NCBI GenBank assembly: GCA_021738065.1
Contig: JAIPCT010000011.1
Coordinates: forward strand, 1 to 60,266
DNA: 60,266 bases
Direction: 5' to 3'
DNA from: Burkholderiaceae bacterium
GTDB taxonomy: Bacteria; Pseudomonadota; Gammaproteobacteria; Burkholderiales; Rhodocyclaceae
Numbering within the stretch: position 1 is the stretch's first letter; every line of letters starts with the position of its first letter. The position numbers and the translations under genes were made by a program. Shown piece after piece: positions 23,537 through 30,806 of the stretch. Under the pieces are notes generated by a model. The model ran no database searches. It was not told where the DNA came from and saw only the letters and a list, made by a program, of their open reading frames with translations.

Positions 23537-25144
23537 TCAGTCTGCCCGCCGATACAGCCGCAGCCGTTCGTTCTTGTCGCCGGGGCGCGAGCTTTCACGG
23601 ACCAGGGTCCAGCCGGGAAGCGCTTTGTCGGCGCGGGGCGAGGTCTGCATGATCAGGTGCCGGCAGTCCTTGGCGCGATTGGCGCTTACCGTGCGGATGC
23701 CGTCGAAATAGTCCAGCGAGGTGCGTTGCGCGAGTCCCAGGCCGCGTCGTGCGATGCATCCGGGGTTGGCGCCCAGTGCGTGATGAATCTCGGCGCTGGC
23801 GCGACGGTAGGATTTGCCGTAGTCGATCCAGGGTAGCCAGAGCGCCATCAGCAATACCCAGATCATGCTCAGGCCGATGCTCCAGCGCGCCGCGGCGCGC
23901 CACGGCGAGCGTGGCGTGCGCAGCATCACGGCGATCCAGGCGACGCTGACGGCGATCGCGATCAGGATGGCGAAGAACGAAACTTCGGCGATAAAGCCGG
24001 GCGCGGGTTTGCTGAAGTTCTTGGCCACGCGCGCCGGCTCCCCGGTCAATATGGCGATGCCGCCCAGCCAGATCAGCCCGGCGGTCAGCGTGAACGTCAT
24101 CATGCCGAACCAGTCGAAGGCATTCGCCGCGCCGCGCCGCAAGCGGTCAGCGCCCTTTGCCGCCAGCAGGCTCAGCGGGACCAGTGCCGGCATCAGCGCC
24201 GTCGGCCGCGACACGTCGGCGAAAAAGGCCAGCATTGCCGGTGCGGTGGCGGCGAGCAGCAGCAGGGTGGGCGGCTGGAACAAGCGCCGACGTTCCAGCC
24301 ACACGCTCCACATCGCCAGCGGCAGCACGGGCCAGCTGGCCCAGGCGAGCAATTCAATGTGATCGAGGCTGAAGCCGCCGCGCAGTTCCAGACTGAGCTT
24401 TTCCGCGGTCCACCAGACTTCGAACAGGGCCGGCGCCTGCGCTTTCAGCAGCAGTGGCCAGGGCAGGATCAGCACCAGTGCCGCGGCGATCGCGACCAGC
24501 CAGGCGGCAAGGCTGCCGCGCTGGCGCCAGGCCGGGTGCAAGGCCAGAATCAGGCCGCTGGCGCCCTGGATGATGACGCTGTCGAGGCCGGCGCCGAGGA
24601 AACTGACGCCGAGACCGACGCCGAATAGCAGCCCGCCGCGCATCGGCTGATCGCGCCAGGTCGCCAGTCCCCAGAGGGAAATGCCGAATCCCAGCAGCGC
24701 CACGATGGCCGGCTGCGCCTCGTGCATCGGCACCAGCAGGCCGAGAGTGCCAATCGCAAGCAAGGGCGCCGCCAGGGCGGCGCGGCTGCCCTGCATCTGT
24801 CGCGCGGTGCCTGACAGGATGGCGAGAAAGCCGGCGCCGAACAGCAGCGAGGCGAGACGCGCGGCATCGTGCCAGGGCAGGATGCCGCCAAACAGCTTGC
24901 CGCTCAGGGCCGCTACCCAGTGATACAGCGGCGGCGTGACCAGCCATGGATCGCCTGCCAGGCGCGGCACCAGCCAGTCGCCGGCCGACATGCCGAAGGC
25001 GACGCCCAGGTGCAGGATGTCGTCGGTTTTCCAGGGGTCGTGCCCGACCACGCCGGCCAGGAGCCAGATGGCGCACAGAAGCAGCGCCCCGTAGCGTGCC
25101 AGGGCTGGCGCGGGGCCAGGGTTGCTTTCAGTCAGATCGGGCAC
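23537..25144 (-). CDS. ArnT/PMT-like glycosyltransferase family 39 membrane protein
   Basis: 535 residues with about a dozen hydrophobic segments. The catalytic first periplasmic loop is visible: GHDPWKTDDILHLGVAFGM followed by the WLVPRLAGDPWLVTPPLYHWVAAL motif, with the acidic pair typical of ArnT/PMT enzymes. They move a sugar from a polyprenyl-phosphate donor to lipid A or protein. The C-terminal soluble domain (from about 425) has RTSLDYFDGIRTVSANRAKDC. Substrate is unknown; no arn operon genes are nearby. Confidence 0.85.
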   Translation of the reverse strand: MPDLTESNPGPAPALARYGALLLCAIWLLAGVVGHDPWKTDDILHLGVAFGMSAGDWLVPRLAGDPWLVTPPLYHWVAALSGKLFGGILPWHDAARLASLLFGAGFLAILSGTARQMQGSRAALAAPLLAIGTLGLLVPMHEAQPAIVALLGFGISLWGLATWRDQPMRGGLLFGVGLGVSFLGAGLDSVIIQGASGLILALHPAWRQRGSLAAWLVAIAAALVLILPWPLLLKAQAPALFEVWWTAEKLSLELRGGFSLDHIELLAWASWPVLPLAMWSVWLERRRLFQPPTLLLLAATAPAMLAFFADVSRPTALMPALVPLSLLAAKGADRLRRGAANAFDWFGMMTFTLTAGLIWLGGIAILTGEPARVAKNFSKPAPGFIAEVSFFAILIAIAVSVAWIAVMLRTPRSPWRAAARWSIGLSMIWVLLMALWLPWIDYGKSYRRASAEIHHALGANPGCIARRGLGLAQRTSLDYFDGIRTVSANRAKDCRHLIMQTSPRADKALPGWTLVRESSRPGDKNERLRLYRRAD

Positions 25145-25233
25145 GTTGTGAATTCCATTCCCCAGGAATAAGAGGTGTCAGCGAGGGCTATTGTCAGCCG
25201 TATCTTCGGCAAACAAGGCGAAGCAACAAAAAA

Positions 25234-25251
25234 GGCAGCCCGAGGGCTGCC
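25234..25251 (-). terminator. Rho-independent terminator after rpmE
   Basis: GGCAGCCC-GA-GGGCTGCC is a perfect 8-bp stem; on the minus strand it is followed directly by a run of six T (complement of A at 25228-25233). Confidence 0.85.
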
Positions 25252-25283
25252 CATTTGGTGCCGCTAACGGCGCTGGCGTGGGC

Positions 25284-25493
25284 TCAGGCCGCCTTTTTGC
25301 TGTATTTCTGGCGGAAGCGCTCAACACGTCCGGCGGTGTCGACGATCTTCTGCTTGCCGGTGTAGAACGGATGGCAGGCGGAGCAGACCTCGATATGCAG
25401 CGGTTTGCCGCTGGTCGACTGGGTCTTGAAGGTATTGCCGCAGCTACAGGTCACTTCGATTTCGGCGTAGGCCGGGTGAATTCCGTCTTTCAT
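25284..25493 (-). CDS. rpmE: 50S ribosomal protein L31 (zinc-binding type)
   Basis: 69 residues. [51 protein letters not shown]: the cysteines of CSCG and CSAC show this is the zinc-containing form rather than the zinc-independent paralogue. AAAGGACGATGAA provides a good ribosome site. The gene has its own terminator at 25234-25251 and follows rho on the same strand, a common betaproteobacterial arrangement. Confidence 0.97.
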   Translation of the reverse strand: MKDGIHPAYAEIEVTCSCGNTFKTQSTSGKPLHIEVCSACHPFYTGKQKIVDTAGRVERFRQKYSKKAA

Positions 25494-25582
25494 TTCATCG
25501 TCCTTTCGGGTGCAAGCGCGGCGCGTGGATTTGGCGAGCCGACAGAGCCGGGCATTATCCGCTAAATCCCGGCCGTGTGCAA

Positions 25583-26842
25583 TCAGCGTTGACGCATGGC
25601 GTCAAAGAATTCTCCGTTGTTTTTGGTGGCCTTGACCTTGTCGAGCAGGAACTCCATGGCTTCCATGTCGTCCATGTTGTACAGCAGCTTGCGCAGGATC
25701 CACATTTTCTGCAGCACAGTCGGTACCAGCAGCAGTTCTTCGCGGCGGGTGCCCGAGCGATTGACGTTGATCGCCGGATAGACGCGTTTTTCCGCCATCT
25801 TCCGGTCGAGATGGATTTCCATGTTGCCGGTGCCCTTGAATTCCTCGTAGATCACGTCGTCCATGCGCGAACCGGTTTCGATCAGGGCCGTGGCGATGAT
25901 GGTCAGCGAGCCGCCTTCTTCGATATTGCGCGCGGCGCCGAAGAAGCGCTTGGGCTTTTGCAGGGCATTGGCATCGACGCCGCCGGTGAGCACTTTGCCC
26001 GAGGCGGGTTGCACCGTGTTGTAGGCGCGCGCCAGGCGGGTGATCGAATCGAGCAGGATCACCACGTCGCGCTTGTGTTCGACCAGACGCTTGGCTTTTT
26101 CGATGACCATTTCCGCCACCTGCACGTGGCGTGTGGCTGGTTCGTCGAAGGTCGAGGCCACGACTTCGCCCTTGACGGTGCGGGTCATTTCGGTGACTTC
26201 TTCCGGGCGTTCGTCGATCAGCAGAACGATCAGGGTGACGTCGGGATGGTTGGCGGTAATGGCCTTGGCAATGTGCTGCATCAGCACCGTCTTGCCCGCC
26301 TTGGGCGGCGATACGATCAAGCCGCGCTGACCCTTGCCGATTGGCGCGATCATGTCGATCACGCGGCTGGTGATGTTCTCCTCGCTCTTGATGTCGCGTT
26401 CGAGCAGCATGTGCTCGGTCGGGTGCAGCGGCGTCAGGTTTTCGAACAGGATCTTGTGCTTGGCGGCTTCCGGTGATTCGCCATTGACGCGATCGACCTT
26501 GACCAGCGCGAAATAGCGTTCGCCTTCCTTGGGCGAGCGGATCTCGCCTTCCACGGTGTCGCCGGAGCGCAGGTTGAAGCGGCGCACCTGGCTCGGGCTG
26601 ATATAGACGTCGTCGGTGCTGGAGAGGTAGGACGCTTCGGGTGAGCGCAGGAAGCCGAAGCCGTCGGGCAGGATTTCAAGAACGCCGTCGCCAAAAATGG
26701 TTTCGCCCTTTTTCGCCTGATTCTTCAGCAGGGCATACATCAACTCCTGCTTGCGTAGCCGGTTGGCGTTTTCGATGTTTTCGGCGGCCGCCATCTCCAG
26801 CAGTTGGCTGACGTGATGGGCTTTGAGCTCGGATAAGTGCAT
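25583..26842 (-). CDS. rho: Transcription termination factor Rho
   Basis: 419 residues, full length. N-terminal Rho domain and RNA-binding cold-shock fold ([40 protein letters not shown]), Walker [12 protein letters not shown] near residues 180-190, Walker [18 protein letters not shown], and the Q-loop/R-loop region [27 protein letters not shown]. Essential hexameric RNA helicase. Preceded by trxA on the same strand with a 171-nt leader that contains the hairpin at 26976-27000. Confidence 0.98.
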   Translation of the reverse strand: MHLSELKAHHVSQLLEMAAAENIENANRLRKQELMYALLKNQAKKGETIFGDGVLEILPDGFGFLRSPEASYLSSTDDVYISPSQVRRFNLRSGDTVEGEIRSPKEGERYFALVKVDRVNGESPEAAKHKILFENLTPLHPTEHMLLERDIKSEENITSRVIDMIAPIGKGQRGLIVSPPKAGKTVLMQHIAKAITANHPDVTLIVLLIDERPEEVTEMTRTVKGEVVASTFDEPATRHVQVAEMVIEKAKRLVEHKRDVVILLDSITRLARAYNTVQPASGKVLTGGVDANALQKPKRFFGAARNIEEGGSLTIIATALIETGSRMDDVIYEEFKGTGNMEIHLDRKMAEKRVYPAINVNRSGTRREELLLVPTVLQKMWILRKLLYNMDDMEAMEFLLDKVKATKNNGEFFDAMRQR

Positions 26843-26975
26843 GGACTACCTGCGCAGAATTCCCGGCGGCGAGCGCCGGAATGGGAAAAAACGGGGGTGA
26901 ATTCAGGAGTGAATTCGATCAGGAAGGGAACTGATTCGGTGCCACCAGGGCATGGGCACCTGTCTTGCTAGACAA

Positions 26976-27000
26976 CGGCCCAGAACCAGACTCTGGGCCG
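26976..27000 (-). terminator. Hairpin between trxA and rho (terminator or attenuator)
   Basis: CGGCCCAGA (26976-26984) pairs perfectly with TCTGGGCCG (26992-27000) around a 7-nt loop. Downstream on the minus strand is TTGTCTAGC, not a clean T-run, so termination may be partial and could set the level of rho readthrough from trxA. Confidence 0.6.
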
Positions 27001-27013
27001 AAATGTAACGGGA

Positions 27014-27340
27014 TCAGAGATTGCTGTCAATGAATGCGGTAAGTTGCGATTTCGACAGGGCGCCGACTTTTTGCGCCTCGACGGCACCGCCCTTGAACAG
27101 AAGCAGTGTCGGAATGCCGCGGATGCCGAATTCGCCGGGGACTTTCGGATTGTCGTCGATGTTCAGTTTGGCCACGCGCAGTTTGCCGGAATAGTCCTTG
27201 GCCACTTCATCGAGAATTGGTGCAATCATCTTGCACGGGCCGCACCATTCGGCCCAGAAGTCGACCAGGGTCGGCGTGGCGGAGTCGAGCACTTCGGCTT
27301 TGAAAGTGCTGTCGGTGACGTGGTGAATATGTTCGCTCAT
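27014..27340 (-). CDS. trxA: Thioredoxin 1
   Basis: 108 residues with the catalytic WCGPCK in [25 protein letters not shown], the cis-proline segment GIPTLLLF and the C-terminal [10 protein letters not shown] typical of TrxA. Cytosolic disulfide reductase; it also feeds reducing power to Msr enzymes, though the Msr proteins in this window are exported and need a periplasmic relay. The trxA-rho order is conserved in beta- and gammaproteobacteria. Confidence 0.97.
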   Translation of the reverse strand: MSEHIHHVTDSTFKAEVLDSATPTLVDFWAEWCGPCKMIAPILDEVAKDYSGKLRVAKLNIDDNPKVPGEFGIRGIPTLLLFKGGAVEAQKVGALSKSQLTAFIDSNL

Positions 27341-27522
27341 GGATTCCTCGGGGAGTTTTGCGTCCAGATTGTCGCAACTGCGGCAGGAGACGCCAGGATT
27401 TGCAGTGGCTCAAGCCACCCGCATGGGTGAATGCTAGCAAAAAAAACCGGCCAAGGCGAACCCTGCCTTGTGCCAATCGCGCACGACGATGTTACATTGT
27501 CTCCAATAATTGGAGCGTGACC

Positions 27523-27846
27523 ATGACCTATGTAGTGACCGAATCCTGCATCAAATGCAAATATACGGATTGCGTGGATGTTTGTCCGGTGGATTGTTTC
27601 CACGAAGGGCCGAACTTTCTGGTGATCGACCCCGAAGAGTGCATCGATTGCACGCTGTGCGTTGCCGAGTGTCCGGTGGAGGCGATTTTTGCCGAGGACG
27701 ACGTGCCCGAGGGGCAGCAACACTTTACCGCGCTGAACGCCGAACTGACCAAACTTTGGCCGGTCATCATCGAGCGCAAGGACGCGCTGCCCGATGCCGA
27801 CGATTGGGCGAAGAAGACTGAAAAGCTGGATCAGCTGGAGCGCTGA
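27523..27846 (+). CDS. fdxA: 7Fe-type ferredoxin FdxA
   Basis: 107 residues from ATG 27523. Motif order [21 protein letters not shown] then [17 protein letters not shown] is the pattern of a [3Fe-4S]/[4Fe-4S] ferredoxin, with the C-terminal extension [19 protein letters not shown] of the Azotobacter FdxA group. It is divergent from trxA. It could serve as an electron carrier for many reactions; adjacency to the formate dehydrogenase genes alone does not prove a link. Confidence 0.93.
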   Translation: MTYVVTESCIKCKYTDCVDVCPVDCFHEGPNFLVIDPEECIDCTLCVAECPVEAIFAEDDVPEGQQHFTALNAELTKLWPVIIERKDALPDADDWAKKTEKLDQLER

Positions 27847-27903
27847 GTCGGTCGGGCGCGAGAAGTCATTCGCGTTTATTCCGCCACGGACAGGTAGCGC
27901 CGG

Positions 27904-28806
27904 ATGATCTCCCGCAAGTATCTCTACCTGATCGCGCTGGCACGCGAAAAGCATTTCGGCCGCGCCGCGGCCGCCTGCCACGTTTCACCCTCGACCCTCT
28001 CGGCGGCCATCCGCGACCTGGAAACGGAGCTGGGCGTGGCCGTGGTCGAGCGCGGCAAGCAGTTCAATGGACTGACTCCGGAAGGACGCAGCGTGGTCGA
28101 GTACGCGCAGCGCATGGCGGCCAGCGCCGAAGGCCTGAAGCAGGAACTGGACAGTTTGCGTGACGGGCTCACCGGGCGTTTGCGTCTCGGCGTGATCCCG
28201 ACCGCGCTCACCGTGGTTGCTTCCCTGACGGCCTCGTTTGCCCGGCGCCATGCGCAGGTCACGGCGGAAGTGATCTCGCTGGCCACCGACGAGATTCTTG
28301 CCCGCCTGCGCCGCTTCGAACTCGACGCCGGCATTGTCTATGTCGAATCAGCGCAGGGCGCGGGCCTGGATATCGTTCCGGTCTGGCGCGAGCGCCATGT
28401 GCTGCTCACCGGCGCCGACGGCCGCTTCGCCGGGCGCGAGACGGTGCGCTGGTCCGAGGCTGCCAGCGTGCCGCTGTGCCTGTTGACGCCGGACATGCAG
28501 AATCGCAAGACCATCGATGCCGTGTTCGCAAAAGTCGGCGCTGGCGTGACGCCGATGCTGGAGACCAATTCCATCATCAGCATCCTCGCCCACGTCGGTT
28601 CCGGGCACTGGTCGTCCATCGTGCCGCGCAGCGTGCTCGAACAGGTCGGCATTCCGCCTCATGTGATCGCCATCGAGCTGGTCGAGCCATCGGTCGATTG
28701 GGCCACCGGCCTCGTCACCCTGGCGCGCGAACCGCAGGCACCCATGGTGGCCGCGCTGATCGTGGAGGCCACGGCGCTGGCGGAATCGTTCGAGAAATCC
28801 GCATAG
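27904..28806 (+). CDS. LysR-family regulator next to formate dehydrogenase genes
   Basis: 300 residues. N-terminal winged HTH (SRKYLYLIALAREKHFGRAAAACHVSPSTLSAAIRDLETELG) at residues 3-60, effector domain afterwards with TPMLETNSIISILAHVGSGHWSSIVP. Orthologues precede fds operons in other betaproteobacteria and probably regulate them in response to formate. It reads in the same direction as fdsG, 54 nt ahead, and might be part of one transcript or control a promoter within that gap. Its codons at 28530-28546 contain an exact copy of the dispersed-repeat core. Confidence 0.9.
   Translation: MISRKYLYLIALAREKHFGRAAAACHVSPSTLSAAIRDLETELGVAVVERGKQFNGLTPEGRSVVEYAQRMAASAEGLKQELDSLRDGLTGRLRLGVIPTALTVVASLTASFARRHAQVTAEVISLATDEILARLRRFELDAGIVYVESAQGAGLDIVPVWRERHVLLTGADGRFAGRETVRWSEAASVPLCLLTPDMQNRKTIDAVFAKVGAGVTPMLETNSIISILAHVGSGHWSSIVPRSVLEQVGIPPHVIAIELVEPSVDWATGLVTLAREPQAPMVAALIVEATALAESFEKSA
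28530..28546 (+). repeat. Exact 17-nt core of the dispersed repeat, in frame in the LysR gene
   Basis: AAAAGTCGGCGCTGGCG, then TGACGCCG; translated AKVGAGV. Homologous LysR proteins tolerate this position, so the match may be selection on DNA rather than insertion. Confidence 0.6.
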
Positions 28807-28860
28807 GCCTTCGGGTTTTCCCGCTTTCCCTTTTGCCGCAACAGGTTTAAAAAGGACGGC

Positions 28861-29316
28861 ATGGAAAAACTGCCTGCCGTCGAGGATGCCGTCGAGTCGG
28901 TGCTGGCCGCGAACTCGACCCTGCCCGGGGCGCTGCTGCCCATCCTGCACGAGGTTCAGGAAACGCTCGGCTACATTCCGCCCGAGTCCGTGCCGCGGAT
29001 CGCCAAGGCGCTCAATCTCTCGCGCGCCGAGGTCCACGGCGTCATCACCTATTACCAGCATTTTCGCCAAACGCCACCCGGCCGGCATGTGGTTCGCGTC
29101 TGCTGCGCCGAAGCCTGTCAGGCGGTCGGTGGCGAGGCCCTGGCGGAACACGCGCGAACACGGCTCGAAGCCGGCGAGTTGAGTTTCGAACCGGTGTACT
29201 GCCTCGGCCTGTGCGCCTGCGGCCCGGCAATTCAGATCGATGAAACGAGCTTGCATGCGCGGGTGACGCCCAAGTCCTTCGACGCGCTGATCGACGCGCT
29301 GGAGGCCGCACGATGA
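28861..29316 (+). CDS. fdsG: NAD-dependent formate dehydrogenase gamma subunit (NuoE-like)
   Basis: 151 residues. The [2Fe-2S] thioredoxin-fold domain shows CCAEACQAVGG around 81-91 and CLGLCACGP around 117-125 with correct spacing for four cluster cysteines. It shuttles electrons within the FdsGBA diaphorase unit. Start ATG 28861 follows AAAAAGGACGGC. The stop overlaps fdsB by 4 nt. Confidence 0.95.
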   Translation: MEKLPAVEDAVESVLAANSTLPGALLPILHEVQETLGYIPPESVPRIAKALNLSRAEVHGVITYYQHFRQTPPGRHVVRVCCAEACQAVGGEALAEHARTRLEAGELSFEPVYCLGLCACGPAIQIDETSLHARVTPKSFDALIDALEAAR

Positions 29317-30806
29317 GCGTCACGGTCTATGTACCGAGCGATGCCGCCGCGCTGGCCTTGGGTGCGGATGCGGTGGCGCTGGCGATTGCCGGCGAGGCCA
29401 GGCGCCGCGGCATCGCCATCAAACTGGTACGCAACGGTTCGCGCGGATTGTTCTGGTTGGAGCCGCTGGTGGAAGTCGCCGGTTCGCGCGATCGGCTGGC
29501 CTTCGGTCCGGTAACCGTCGCCGATGTCGCGAGCCTGTTCGATGCCGATTTCCTGAACGGTGGCGCACACCCGCTGAGCCTGGGGCCGACCGCGGCGATT
29601 CCCTATCTTTTCATGCAACGGCGCATCACCACGCGACGTGTCGGCCTCGTCGATCCGGCCTCGCTCGCCGATTATCTGGCCCAGGGCGGGGGCGTCGGCT
29701 TGCAGGCCGCGCGCGGCCTGGCAGCGGCCGAAATCGTGCAACGCATAACCGATTCCGGATTGCGCGGACGCGGCGGCGCGGCCTTTCCGACCGGCATCAA
29801 ATGGAAGACGGTGCTGGATGCGGTGGCCGATCGCAAGTACATCGTGTGCAACGCCGACGAGGGCGATTCGGGCACTTTCTCCGATCGCATGCTGATGGAG
29901 GGCGACCCCTTCCAGTTGCTCGAGGGCATGGCCATTGCCGGCCTGGCCGTCGGCGCGAGGCAGGGGTTCATTTATGTGCGCTCCGAATACCCGCATGCGG
30001 TCGCGGCCTTGAAGGCGGCGCTCGACAGTGCGCAGGACTGGCTCGGCGATTTCCGCATCGACGTTCGCAAGGGGGCGGGTTCCTACGTTTGCGGTGAAGA
30101 AACCGCGATGCTGGAAAGCCTCGAAGGCAAACGCGGCATCGTCCGCGCCAAGCCGCCCTTGCCGGCGATCAGCGGGCTGTTTGGCCAGCCGACGGTGATC
30201 AACAACGTGATCACCTTCGGCAGCGTGCCCGACATTCTTGGCCAGGGCGTCGACGCCTATCGCGACCTGGGCTGCGGTCGTTCGCGCGGCACCCTGCCTT
30301 TCCAGTTGGCCGGCAACATCCGCTTCGGCGGCCTGGTCGAGGTGCCGTTCGGTTTGAAACTGCGCGACCTGCTCTACGACTTCGGCGGTGGTTCGCGCTC
30401 GGGTCGACCCTTGCGTGCGGTGCAGGTCGGCGGTCCGCTGGGCGCCTATCTGCCCGAATCGCAGTTCGATACCCTGCTCGACTACGAGTCCTTCGCCGCC
30501 ATCGGCGCGGGGCTCGGCCACGGCGGCATCGTCGCCTTCGACGATACGGTGGACCTGGCGAAACAGGCGCGTTATGCGATGAAATTTTGCGCCATCGAAT
30601 CCTGCGGCAAGTGCACGCCCTGCCGCATCGGCTCGACGCGCGGCGTTGAAGTGATCGACCGCATTCGCGCCGGACAGGTGGAACAGATCACACTTTTGCG
30701 CGAGCTGTGCGACACCATGATTCACGGTTCGTTGTGTGCCATGGGCAGCATGACGCCCTACCCGGTGCTCTCCGCGCTGAACCATTTCCCTGAGGATTTC
30801 GCATGA
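29313..30806 (+). CDS. fdsB: NAD-dependent formate dehydrogenase beta subunit (NuoF-like)
   Basis: 497 residues. Contains the FMN/NAD site GLRGRGGAAFPTGIKWKTV and CNADEGDSGTFSDR, and the [4Fe-4S] ligands ESCGKCTPCRIGSTRG. An N-terminal thioredoxin-like region (about 1-110) fused to the NuoF core is normal for FdsB. It reduces NAD+ with electrons from FdsA. It overlaps fdsG by 4 nt upstream and fdsA by 4 nt downstream. Confidence 0.96.
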   Translation: MSVTVYVPSDAAALALGADAVALAIAGEARRRGIAIKLVRNGSRGLFWLEPLVEVAGSRDRLAFGPVTVADVASLFDADFLNGGAHPLSLGPTAAIPYLFMQRRITTRRVGLVDPASLADYLAQGGGVGLQAARGLAAAEIVQRITDSGLRGRGGAAFPTGIKWKTVLDAVADRKYIVCNADEGDSGTFSDRMLMEGDPFQLLEGMAIAGLAVGARQGFIYVRSEYPHAVAALKAALDSAQDWLGDFRIDVRKGAGSYVCGEETAMLESLEGKRGIVRAKPPLPAISGLFGQPTVINNVITFGSVPDILGQGVDAYRDLGCGRSRGTLPFQLAGNIRFGGLVEVPFGLKLRDLLYDFGGGSRSGRPLRAVQVGGPLGAYLPESQFDTLLDYESFAAIGAGLGHGGIVAFDDTVDLAKQARYAMKFCAIESCGKCTPCRIGSTRGVEVIDRIRAGQVEQITLLRELCDTMIHGSLCAMGSMTPYPVLSALNHFPEDFA